Origin: Anastatus disparis
Taxonomy: Eukaryota > Arthropoda > Insecta > Hymenoptera > Eupelmidae
Direction: 5' to 3'
NCBI GenBank assembly: GCA_017163975.1
Contig: JAFFSR010000264.1
Coordinates: forward strand, 3,472,001-3,536,000
DNA length: 64,000 nucleotides
Position numbers and translations under genes: made by a program. The stretch's first letter is position 1; every line of letters starts with the position of its first letter. Below the pieces are notes generated by a model. The model was given only the letters and a program-made list of their open reading frames with translations, was not told the DNA's origin and ran no database searches. Positions 36,645 through 46,545 of the stretch are shown piece by piece.

Positions 36645-36860
36645 ATAATATAGGGGGGGGCAGTGGAGGGGTCGTGGGGGTGTTGTGGGGTTGCCGTGGG
36701 GGGCTGTGGAGGGGTGTGGGGGGTACTTAGACGAAAAGAAACAGTAAAAAATATTGTAATATTTTAAACAATTTTACGTTATTTTGTGGGTGGCTGTGGA
36801 GGGGCTATAGAGGGGAGTGGGGGTGTGGAGGGGGGTGGAGGGGTGTGGGGGTCCGAGGGT
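36645..36860. repeat. G-rich minisatellite
   Basis: Many short units of the form GTGGAGGGG or GTGGGGG on the plus strand, split by an AT-rich piece (36732-36780). Similar short G-rich blocks occur at 35286-35335 and 35962-36010. Confidence 0.85.
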
Positions 36861-36901
36861 TAATTTCTGATATAACTATATAATATAGGAAGATATATAT
36901 A

Positions 36902-37794
36902 TCTCTCTATATAATAAAGATATATCGCCTACGCCGCCGCCACCGTGTATAAGAATTTTATGTGCCCTCAGTTAGCTAAAATTCAGCTAAAATTTAGCTG
37001 AAAGTTAGCTAAAAGTTAGCTGAAATTCAGATAAAATTTAGCTGAAAGTTAGCTGAGAGATAGCTGAAATTCAGATAAAATTTAGCTGAAAGTTAGCTGA
37101 GAGATAGCTGAAATTCAGATAAAATTTAGCTGAAAGTTAGCTGAGAAATAGCTGAAATTCAGATAAAATTTAGCTGAAAGTTAGCTGAGAGATAGCTGAA
37201 ATTCAGATAAAATTTAGCTGAAAGTTAGCTGAGAGATATCTGAAATTCAGATAAAATTTAGCTGAAAGTTAGCTGAGAAATAGCTGAAATTCAGATAAAA
37301 TTTAGCTGAAAGTTAGCTGAGAGATAGCTGAAATTCAGATAAAATTTAGCTGAAAGTTAGCTGAGAGATAGCTGAAATTCAGATAAAATTTAGCTGAAAG
37401 TTAGCTGAGAAATAGCTGAAATTCAGATAAAATTTAGCTGAAAGTTAGCTGAGAGATAGCTGAAATTCAGATAAAATTTAGCTGAAAGTTAGCTGAGAGA
37501 TATCTGAAATTCAGATAAAATTTAGCTGAAAGTTAGCTGAGAAATAGCTGAAATTCAGATAAAATTTAGCTGAAAGTTAGCTGAGAGATAGCTGAAAGGT
37601 AGTTAATTGTTAGCTAATTTAATAAGTGTATTTAACTTCTAATAAATACTAATCTTCATGACCAAGAAACAAAAAAAAAAAAAAAAATAATAATTTTAAA
37701 TTAATATAAATTTAAAAATTAGATATATAAAAGTTTATATTTGTAGAAGGTGATGCAATGGGGGTTATGAGCTGAAGGAGCAGGGGAACCCCTA

Positions 37795-37795
<1 letters not shown>
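36902..37795 (+). mobile_element. Helitron-like element carrying a satellite array (894 bp)
   Basis: The 5' end TCTCTCTATATAATAAAGAT follows A (36901). The 3' end has GGGGTT ... AACCCC hairpin arms, then CTAG (37792-37795) and T. The interior is filled by the 11/44/264-bp repeat. A related 5' end with the same CGCC-rich follow-on and 11-bp motif occurs at 44267, supporting the left border. No coding sequence is seen. Confidence 0.75.
36960..37620. repeat. Hierarchical satellite: 11-bp, 44-bp and 264-bp periods
   Basis: The basic unit resembles AGCTGAAATTC (11 bp). Four variants make a 44-bp unit (AGCTGAGAGAT, AGCTGAAATTC, AGATAAAATTT, AGCTGAAAGTT). Variants of the first quarter (A: GAGAGATAGC, B: GAGAAATAGC, C: GAGAGATATC) occur in the order AABACB, AABACB, A, giving a 264-bp higher-order unit. 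Confidence 0.9.

Positions 37796-37796
<1 letters not shown>

Positions 37797-37848
<52 letters not shown>
37797..37848. repeat. (TA)n microsatellite
   Basis: About 25 TA repeats directly after the Helitron 3' end, continuing the (TA)n on its 5' side. Confidence 0.95.
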
Positions 37849-37853
<5 letters not shown>

Positions 37854-38659
37854 ATAAACAAACATTATTGATACGAATAATAAACAGTAAAATAATAATT
37901 AATTTTAATGTACCATTAATAGCACGTTGATGATCTTCTGGCGAAAGAGATAAACGGTAGATTGCTTCTGTTGTTTCATTATATATATCTAAAAGCATGA
38001 CATTGCTACCATATGGAACGGATGTTATATCCTCAAAAATGAAATTCGTTGATAAACTATTCTTTGCTTGACCAGCAATTGCTTTTTTATGCCTCTCTAA
38101 TAATTCAGTAGCATAGGCTATATCTACAGATTATAAATAAAATGAATTAAGAAATTAATACTAAAATTAATTATGTATATTAAAAAACTATAATAGTTAT
38201 ATGGTAACTTAATCTTACCATTAGTAGCTTTTTTGTAGTCTAAGGGAGAGATATACAATTTATAATTTTTTACACCATCATACAATTCTAATGGTACAAC
38301 CTTTTTCGCCGCACATTTAGCTTTTCCTAAGGTTTTATTAACCGAAGCACTCGCTTTTTAAATCAATTCTCTCATATAATTCGAATCTACAATGCGACAT
38401 AACCTAGTATATATTACTTTTTAATGAAACAAAAGTACGAAACTTACCTTGTGAAGCTTTTTTAGCATTTTCTGGGTCGACGTAAAAATTAATCAATTTC
38501 TTAGTCGATTCATCTAACCCGGATAATTTTATTTTATTATTCATTTTTCACAATATGATTCCGACTAGTAAATTGAAAAATGTTTTACGGTTATAGAAGA
38601 ATTGCGCGCCTTGCTGAAGCAATATAACCAATGGTAGAAAACAAAATACAAAATATATA

Positions 38660-40600
38660 AAAATCTACTGCGCATTACTGGTGCACAATCCCGAGAGGTA
38701 TGTGCCCCCTAGTAGCCGCTCTAGGTGCACATCTAGTGAAGGGACTCATCAGATGCCCCGGTGAATTCATCCACACGATTTTGTACATAAGTACAGCCAA
38801 AAAATACTGTCTCTTCGAATCAATACGCAGCCAACCCAGCCCAGCTCTATAAGGAGAGACATGATCGCCCATTTTCAATCCCAGTACATATCTCACACAT
38901 GCATTCTGTAGTCTCTGTATCCGTCTTCTCAACTCCTGAGAAGCATCGTGCAGAACCACCTAGCAGTAATCAAGATGGGGAAACAGCAGAGCGGGTGCAA
39001 GTTGTTTACGTAACACTCCGTGGTGTACTGACGGAAAAACCGCAAAGCATACAATACCCTATTAAATTTTTTTGTAACCATATTAATGTGCGGCTCCCAG
39101 CTGAGCTTAGAGTCAAGTACAACATCAAGGCTTGTATCGGTGTCAAAGAAAGGTATGCTGACTCCTCCCTCAAGGTCGATCGTCCTGGGCCTACCAGCAT
39201 AAAAAGAGTTAACAAAACATCTACCACCAGAAACAATCACCTTAGTTTTATTAACATTTAAAGTGAGAGAAGTATCAGCCGCCCACCCCGACACCGCTCT
39301 GGCCAACTTCTGTAGGATAAGAATACCCTCATCCACATTCTCGCGAGGAACCTGCGTATAAATCTGCAAGTCATCAGCATGCAGTAGGTGTACGACACAA
39401 TCAGAGTCAAAAACGTTACGTAGGTCATTAATATAAAGACAAAACAACAGAGGCCCCAGCGCCGAACCCTGGGGAACTTCAAGGCTGGTTGTTAGCCAAT
39501 CTGATTCCTCTTTAAAATGAGTGGAAACCATTTGTTTCCGTGCTGAAATTTAGGAGTTTATCCACCTGAGTGCAGCCCTGGAAAACCCTATCGATCTAAG
39601 CCTCGTAAGTAATTTAAAGGGAGAGATCGTGTCGAATGCTTTACTAAAGTCAAAGAGTAAAAGTAATGTGACCAGCTTCTTGTCTAAACCCGCTTTTATG
39701 TCATCAGTTAGTTTAAGTACAGCTGTCTGAGTCGAGTGATGCTTCCTAAAGCCGGTCTGCATAGGATCAAGTATCTTGTTAGTTGTAATGTGCTCCTGCA
39801 ATTGATCATGGACAATCTTCTCAATTACTTTGGAAAGAAAACATAGAAAGGCAATTGGTCTAAAATCTTTTGGCAATTTAGGTGTAGAGCACTTTTTTAT
39901 TGGCACAATACATGCCTGTTTCCAAAGGCACGGGAAGACCCCCGTGCAAAAGAAGAATTGAACAGAGTCATAAGATATTCACCAATAAATAGTAGTGCAT
40001 TAATTATCACGCTTTGCGGAATGCCATCTTCACTACGAGCCTGTAATGAAAAATGAGAAATCGCAAGAATAACATCATTAATATTATAACCTTAAAAGCG
40101 AAACTGCTTTCACTACATTCAGAAAGAACTCCATTGCGTTCCTCATCATCATCCTGCGGCAAGACCGACACCCCAGCAAAGTGCGCATTAAGCTCATCCG
40201 GAGTGAATCCATTCAAGTCCCCTTGAATCGAAAAGATCGGCATTCAGATCGCCCATTATAATTTCATGTGAAAAATCTGGGGCCAAGTTTCTTAGAGAAT
40301 CAATTAAATCAGTATTTTTTGTAAAAGAAATGGTAGGAGGGCGATAAATAACAGAAACCAACACAGGTTCGGAGTCGCCAGATTTAACGGAATAGAAAAT
40401 ATACTCCGGTACCTCCGGTTTACCACTTGTGGAGTCAGTTGTGGTGTTTGAGCAAGATATAATCTCATATTTTAAATACTCTTTAACATATGAAGCGACT
40501 CCTCCACCATGAAGATTCCTGTCCTGCCTAAATACTTTATACCCCTTAATCCGAATGACGGTTACTGGATAATGGCTGGCTTAAAACTGGTAAAAATTTT
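38660..40600 (-). pseudogene. CR1/Jockey-like LINE: endonuclease and reverse transcriptase relic
   Basis: Minus-strand blocks: endonuclease C-terminal half at about 40580-40240 (GRT/RQD..LHGGG, then VIYRPP and GDLNADL); linker at 40243-40130 (DLNGFTPDELNAHFAGVSV); RT fingers and palm at 39906-39550 (DFRPIAFLCFLSKVIEKI, then QTGFRKHHST and LLFDFSKAFD); RT motif block at 39531-38929 (VPQGSALGPLLFCLYINDL, then HADDLQIY, where F/Y-A-D-D is usual, and LNVNKTK); C-terminal region at 38959-38675 (RLQNACVRYVLGLK). Frameshifts separate the blocks and part of the endonuclease is deleted after GDLNADL. It ends at a 35-bp segment shared, inverted, with 16284. It is inactive. Confidence 0.85.
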
Positions 40601-41109
40601 TACCGAGGCAAGAATTCACAACAACTAATAAAACGCAGCAAAATGTACGAAACTACTATTAATGCTTATATTCAGTAAAAATATAAAAATTTTAAAAAAA
40701 TTGATTTGAGGAAACAAAGGTAAATGTGAGAAAACGAACAATAAAAATTGCAAAAATAAGAGAAACAATCAAGGTTTCATCAGACATTTGGAACAAATAA
40801 TGTAACATTAAAATATTTTTTTTATTTTCTCGATACGATATTAACTTATATTATAGTTTAGTAAGCGAATATTTCATGAATGAAGGAATATAAGGGATAA
40901 TCTAATAAGACAAACGATTGAAATTGCAAAAGTAAATGAAAAAGTCAAGATTTCATCAAACTTTTAGAACAAATGATAGTCAAATTAAAAGCTTTTTTGT
41001 TTATGTATGCAACGTTAATGTTAACTAATTCAACTTAAATTTAAATTTTCGGACAATGCCTCTCCTCAATGACTAAACTGGGTTTCTTCTGAGAGTTGCA
41101 CGGGGAAAA
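40601..41109. other. AT-rich spacer without genes
   Basis: No coding signal or recognised repeat. It separates the two oppositely oriented LINE pieces. Confidence 0.4.
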
Positions 41110-41290
41110 GACGTGAACTGCGGGCTTTTTGAATGTGACCTCGTTGAGAGCTCACATTGAACAGGTGCGTGAACTCCTATGCGATAGCTCTTCTTAAGAC
41201 CTATTTGGTGTGGCTGCGACTAGGCTGGGTCAAACTGTCTGCATTTTGAACCATAAAGAAGAGGGGCTGCCAAGTATGTTTATGGTTACT
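41110..41290 (+). pseudogene. LINE endonuclease N-terminal fragment, inverted relative to 40.6 kb
   Basis: The plus-strand frame reads GFLNVTSLRAHIEQVRELL, then a TAA, then DLFGVAATRLGQ, matching the start of APE-type LINE endonucleases (LNxRSLxxxxxE ... DxxxxxETxL). It lacks the later catalytic motifs, which lie on the opposite strand at 40.2-40.6 kb. Confidence 0.6.
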
Positions 41291-42761
41291 TTTTTACAAA
41301 TAAAGCTGGCTTTATTTGAATTAAATATTTTATTGTATCAAATAAAAGATTGATAATTTATGAAAATATATTTCAGTTTTGCTTTTATATATTTGTCTAT
41401 GTTCTGAGTGATTTCATAACTTTCTCTTGTTTGATTTATTTAATTTTTACAATACATGCTATTTATTATGAAAACCTAAAAAAATAAAAATATTTTATAT
41501 TTAAAATTATTTTCTTAAAAAAAAATTAAAATTAACAAAATCAATAGAGTTATACTTTGTTATATAATGATTGATAACAAACATGATCATTTTTTTTTAT
41601 AATATCATTTAATGTTTTTTAAAAATCTGTGAAAATTATAATTGTTTCATAAACAGTAGAATAATAAAGACATAATATACTTGACTATCTATAAATGGAT
41701 TTTATAACTTTCCCTTGTTTAATTCAATAATTTCTTATTAATTAATATATACTTGTCTATCTTCCGAATGATTTCAGAACTTTCTCTTGTTTAATTTACA
41801 GAATATGCTATTATTACAATAAGCTTATAAACATGTTTGTAAATATTTGCTTCAATAAAAATTTACAGATCCTATTAATAAAATCTATGAAAACCTTTAT
41901 TGTTTTACAAATAATATAATAAAAAAGTTAAGGGCGTGTAAAACAGAACATTACACCTGTACTTATACATATTGTCTATTTTTTCATTTTATTGCAAAAG
42001 AAAAAGTAATGCATTAGCTTGTAATATGTACCACAAAAGATTATTCAGTTAAATATTTAATAAATCCATTTACCAGTTATTTAAAATTTTAAATTTCTGA
42101 TATAAAATTGAAAAATTTTAATATTTAATTTTGGAACCCAAAGTTCTCAATAACTAATGGATGGATTTATTGATAAATTTAACTAAATAATTTTCATGCT
42201 ATATGCTACAAGCTAATGATTTTCTTTTTCTAAAATTAAACAATAATATGAAAAGATATTCAATATTCATGAGTATATGTGTAGTGTCCGCTTATCATTC
42301 CTTTGATGAAAGTTTAAATTCATTTTTTGGAGATGAAAAACAAACTCATACTTGTCTTATTTTATACTTTCGCAGAAAGTAAGTTTTGAAATGAAATATA
42401 CTTGTCGATCCACAAATTAATATATACTTGTCTATCTTCTGAATCATTTCAGAACTTTCTCTAGTTTAATTGATTCAATTTATTTTTTTTTATTATACAT
42501 TAAATTAATATTAATTTTTAAAATATGGATTTTTTGAAGTTAATTTTGAAGATTATGGAAAAGTAATATCAAATAAATATTGAAGTGATTCAACTTGCTT
42601 CTTATAGTGGTTAAAAAGAAAACAATTTTTATGAATATCGATTTTTTTTTTAATTTTAATCATTAAAATTTTAATTCATTATTTATTATTCTTAAACAAA
42701 AATAATATTTTAAAATCATAAAAACATCTTTTGTTAATTAATATAATTTTTTATAGCTTAG
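41291..42761. other. AT-rich region without genes
   Basis: Several short phrases recur loosely (ACTTGTCTATCTTCYGAATSATTTCAGAACTTTC near 41750 and 42430, a shorter form near 41395), indicating an old dispersed or duplicated repeat. No frame gives a protein. Confidence 0.4.
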
Positions 42762-42921
42762 CGAAATAGGATACTGGAAGCTCCACGTCTTCGAAACTAT
42801 GAACCAGCTCAACAGTTTGCTGAGATAGGACAGCCAGAGGAAGTTGAACAACCTCCAGAACCCCAACCTATAGAACCTCAACAACCACAACTTCCATTAG
42901 TCCAACCAGAGCCATGCCAAG
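42762..42921 (+). CDS. Orphan Pro/Gln/Glu-rich exon
   Basis: Between an acceptor (TTATAGCTTAG) and a good donor (GTTAGT at 42922) an open frame of 53 codons reads RNRILEAPRLRNYEPAQQFA and then a Pro-Gln-Glu-rich stretch (EEVEQPPEPQPIEPQQPQLP). The surroundings are far more AT-rich, which argues that this is, or was, coding. No family was recognised and no partner exons were found; it lies 420 bp from a MADF exon on the opposite strand. Confidence 0.4.
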
Positions 42922-43009
42922 GTTAGTATTTATTATATTAAAATAAAAATAATTTTTTTTTAATTTTATTTAACATTGTTTTATTTATGCTATGCTATCT
43001 TTAAGATGC

Positions 43010-43188
43010 TAATTAGCGATGGAGGTAGTCAGTGTGTTTGTCAACAAAGAACATGTAACATACAGTAGTGCTAAACATAGAAATTCGGCGTGCACACATC
43101 GCCCGTCTATGTGAAAACTTAAAATTTTCGACACACATTGATCACTAATGTGACAAATATAGCCTAGCTGTTATCTGTCATTTCCGTG
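43010..43188. mobile_element. Terminal fragment of a relative of the 45.7-52.5-kb transposon
   Basis: Ends CTGTTATCTGTCATTTCCGTG at 43188 followed by TA, identical to the right terminus of the larger element. Inside are GTGCACACATCG and CACATTGATCACTAATGTG, versions of the same subterminal motifs. The opposite end was not found. Confidence 0.7.
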
Positions 43189-43346
43189 TATAATAAGCAT
43201 GTTTTATATTTTTCCATTTATTCACAACTTGTGAAACTAAAAAAAAAGATATTAATTTTAAAAATGTTTTAATTTAAATAGACATTTCAATTTAATAATA
43301 AAAAATTCTTATTTTTAGGTTAATTATAGACATAATATTTACTCAC

Positions 43347-43515
43347 GTGTTAATTCCAAATTAAATTGGTTATTAATAATCCTTCTTATTTCTGTGTAGC
43401 TGTTGAATTTTAATTTGTTATTTTCATTTGTGTTTGTGGAATATTTTTTATCCCATATACATGGATAATTTTTAATAGTTTCAATTAAAATTGCGGATAT
43501 TTCCACATCAGACAT
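43347..43515 (-). CDS. MADF-domain first exon
   Basis: ATG at 43515-43513; 56 codons to a GTGAGT donor at 43346. The peptide MSDVEISAILIETIKNYPCI, then WDKKYS ... YTEIRRIINNQF, matches the first half of a MADF (Myb/SANT-like) domain: a hydrophobic helix ending in P-x-hydrophobic-W-D, then a second helix. No second exon was recognised downstream on the minus strand, where a transposon end lies 160 bp away, so the gene is probably broken. MADF proteins bind DNA as regulators; some transposons carry them. Confidence 0.55.
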
Positions 43516-44266
43516 CTTGATTATATTTGCAAATCAGCTGTGTTTACATCGGACATAATGTGAGAACGCTGTTGTCAGATTGTTTTTAATTTTCATCGAT
43601 AAAATTTGGAACGCAGCGGAAAAGCGGACTATATAGTAAAATATCATGTGATATTCTAACCCAGGGTTCTTATCTGGAGAGAGCCTAATCGTACTTTCCA
43701 CCGGGCATCACGAAAAATAGTATACGGCACATGAGACGAAAGTTGAAGTTCCGTCACTGCGTGAAGTTTGTACCCGAGACGAAGCCGAGGGCGTCACATT
43801 GAAGCAGACGCGCGCATAATAACGCATTTGTGTTACATTTTTAAAAATTATTCAAATGCTAATATTGTGATTACTGGGAGGCCCCACTCAATGCATAAAT
43901 TCTTAGTATTATGAATAAAAAATTTATTCTAAACACTTTATTAATAAATATTGAGTAAATTTATGCAATATTTTTAAATAATACTAAAACAATATGTAAT
44001 TTTATAAAATTTGATTAGTGATACGTTCCTGAACATATTGGAATTCCGACAACGTTGTAAATTTCGGTTTGTTATATTATTATTTGTTACATATTGTTAC
44101 ATTTATTCAACAACGTTGTCAAGTATTAAAGAATCATAATTTAAATTATTTTTTTCAATTTTTTTATATTCAATATCTTTTTAGATGATTCATCAACCTA
44201 CTACTTTTTTTATGTTCTAAATTTATGAATTCTGCAGAATTCAATAAATAGTTTTTTATTAATATA

Positions 44267-44660
44267 TCTCTCTACACTATAAAAGATTTTCGCCGTTGCC
44301 GCTGCCGCTGTCAGTCTCTCAACTTCCTACCTGAAATCCTTCTTTTTACTGATAATTTTTGCATAATTTATCGTAAATTTATTGAGAATTTTAGCTAAAA
44401 ATTTAATATTTTAGCTAAGTTTAACTAATTTATTGAGAATTTTAGCTAATTTATATTAATTTTAACTAAAATTTTAATTTTTTTAGCTAAGTTTAGCTAA
44501 TTTATTTTAAATTTTAGCTAAAATTTTAATATTTCACTTAAAATCTTATAAATCATATCAATTTGATTTTAATAATTATAAGATTTTTTTAAGCTAATTT
44601 TAGCTGGTTGAGAATTTCAGCTAAAAATTTAATTTTTTAGCTAAGTTTAGCTAATTTGTT
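44267..44660 (+). mobile_element. 5' end of a second satellite-bearing Helitron-like element
   Basis: TCTCTCTACACTATAAAAGAT follows an A. A CGCCGTTGCCGCTGCCGCTG stretch follows and then AGCTAA-type 11-bp motifs (44378-44660), the same order as at 36902. The array is more diverged. No matching 3' end was found. Confidence 0.55.
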
Positions 44661-44689
44661 GTAAATTTTATTTACATTTTAATTTTTAA

Positions 44690-45530
44690 ATTCAAAATCT
44701 GATTAATCAGGTCCATTTGATTTAAATTATCATAAGATTTATTTTTCTTTTTATATTATAAAAAATTTTAGAAATTTACAAAAAAAAAAATATTTGTTTA
44801 AGTCAGATAAATGAAATAAGAATCGAGCCTTTAGAAGATAGGAGGTGATTATTATTATTAAATTTTATATTGCTTTAAACTTAAGAAGGAAATTTGAATT
44901 TTATTAATATTTAAATATATTATATTTAAATTTAAAATTGATATATCAAATCAATTTGATTTAAATTATCATAAGATTTATTTTTCGAAAGAATTTTTGA
45001 AATTTACAAAATATTTATTTATACCAGAATTGGGAAGAATTGAGCTTTTATAAGTTAGAAAGTGATTCTCGTAACATAGTGCGAAAGAAAGATCCGTTGA
45101 AGATGAAGACCATAACAGCGTATAATATAAGTTTTAATTTTAATATAAAGAATATGCTTTAAAATTAGGAAAAAAATTTTAATATAATAAATCAAAAATA
45201 TTATAAAATATATAATTAAATTTAGAATTGTAATTAATAAATTAAGTCAATTTAATTTAAATTATCATACGATTTATTTTTCTAAAAGATTTTTGTTAAT
45301 TAAATTGTTTATGCCAAAATTGAGAAGAATTGAGCCTATAGAAGTTATGAGTTATGCTCCAGTTCTCGGAGCATAGTGAGAAAGAAAGATCCGTTAAAGA
45401 TGATGAACATAACAGCGTCTAATATAAGCCTTAAGTTTTATTTAAGGATATTGCTTTAAACCTAAGAATGAAATTTGAATATTATTAATCAAAAATATTT
45501 TAAATATATTAATAAATTTAGAATTTTAAC
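44690..45530. repeat. About three degenerate tandem units of 240-300 bp
   Basis: Anchors recur: TTTGATTTAAATTATCATAAG (near 44720, 44960 and, with changes, 45250), GAATTGAGCC-type (44822, 45030, 45320) and ATAACAGCGT.TAATATAAG (45113 and 45409). Confidence 0.75.
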
Positions 45531-46545
45531 AATTAATATAAAAAAGATCAAAGATAATTGAATATATTACCTTATTTTTATTTATTTTTTTATCTTTTAA
45601 TGATTCACAATTAACTTCTTTTTGAAAATTTTTATTTTCTAAATCTTGTAAATATATAAAATACTTTTTTCCCAATTTACATAGTCTTCTACACGGAAAT
45701 GACAGATAACAGTTCCGCTGCAATCGTCACATCGATGACCAATGTGAACTAAAAATATTTATTTTCCACATAGGTAATCGATGTGTGCGCACCAAAATCC
45801 TGTGTTTTCGCGTCATTCAACTATGCGCGACTCATAGGAGGTTATCACATCGATGATCTGTGTGTACGCGCTTTCAGTCATTGCGTTAACATAGAAAATC
45901 TGTGAGTTTCATGCCAATTAAATTCTCATGATTAATACCTCTTTATGTCATTATTTAATTATTTTTTGTAATAAAGTCATCAATGATTTTTCTTTTGTAG
46001 TTGAATTAGTATAATAATAATAATTAATTATAATTAATTTTAAATGGAATTTTTAAAAATATTAATATTGATAAAATCAAACAGAGGTTACAATTCTTAG
46101 CATTCATAAATATTTTAATTTGGAGATAATTTTAATGCAAAGTATTATTAATTATTGATGTTTTTGAAATAAAATTCTGAATTTAATAAAAAAATTGTTT
46201 TAATGATTTTAAAGTTTAATAAAATTAAATAAATTTGTCAAAACATGCTACTTGAGTTTGTTAAGCAGAACTACTTAGGCTCAAAGTAGAATTGAACGAT
46301 GGTTTTCGATGTAAAAACTTTACCTTGATCATAAGACGATTACCTTTTATAATCACTATATAGTCTAAGATCATTCAAAATACTTTCTACAAATTAAAGA
46401 AGAGGATTCACAAAAAATGGTTTTTTCAGATGATACGTCAAAATAATCTTTATTTTTACATTAAAATAAATTTAGCTTAACATTTTAAGTATTGAAATTA
46501 TATAATATCTATATATATACATATTCATTCTTTAAAAAACACTAT

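Larger units (their letters stand above)
35282..36893 (-). mobile_element. Helitron-like element, minus strand
   Basis: On the minus strand the 5' end reads TCTTCCTATATTATATAG after an A (36894 complement). The 3' end is a G/C hairpin (GGGGG ... CCCCC) followed by CTAG (35282-35285) and T. Both ends lie in (TA)n. It contains two hairpins (36.1-36.3 kb) and G-rich arrays (35.9 and 36.6-36.9 kb). No genes are seen. The 3' end is more certain than the 5' end. Confidence 0.6.
34366..38544 (-). pseudogene. Seven-exon Myb/SANT-like (MADF-type) gene with repeated exon modules
   Basis: Exons: 38544-38448, 38386-38219, 38123-37914, 35255-35106, 35032-34770, 34692-34591 and 34504-34366. Donors are GTAAGT, GTAAGA, GTACAT, GTAAAT, GTATGT and GTAAGT, and phases agree at each junction. 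Exon 5 is the DNA-binding domain: NERAKWDEVSTQLLITLY, then FWTIINKAMSEQGYNFTSAQC and LKRTYKKVKD, a trihelix/MADF-like fold. Exon 7 is a charged coiled-coil-like tail. Exons 1-4 share a module: a start like D..(Y/F)A.ELL..KKA and an end like Y.L.ISP.D..KA.NG. Such proteins are DNA-binding regulators or Harbinger-type transposon partners; which applies here is unknown. Lesions are a TAA in exon 2 (after MRELI) and an A9 run at 34438-34446 in exon 7 where A8 restores frame. Intron 3 holds two Helitrons. Confidence 0.6.

Noticed and set aside
36960..37620. Regular repeats resembling a CRISPR array
   Set aside because: Units are contiguous 11/44-mers without unique spacers, in a eukaryotic Helitron; it is a satellite.
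38899..39261. 120-codon plus-strand ORF
   Set aside because: It is the antisense shadow of the LINE reverse transcriptase on the minus strand.
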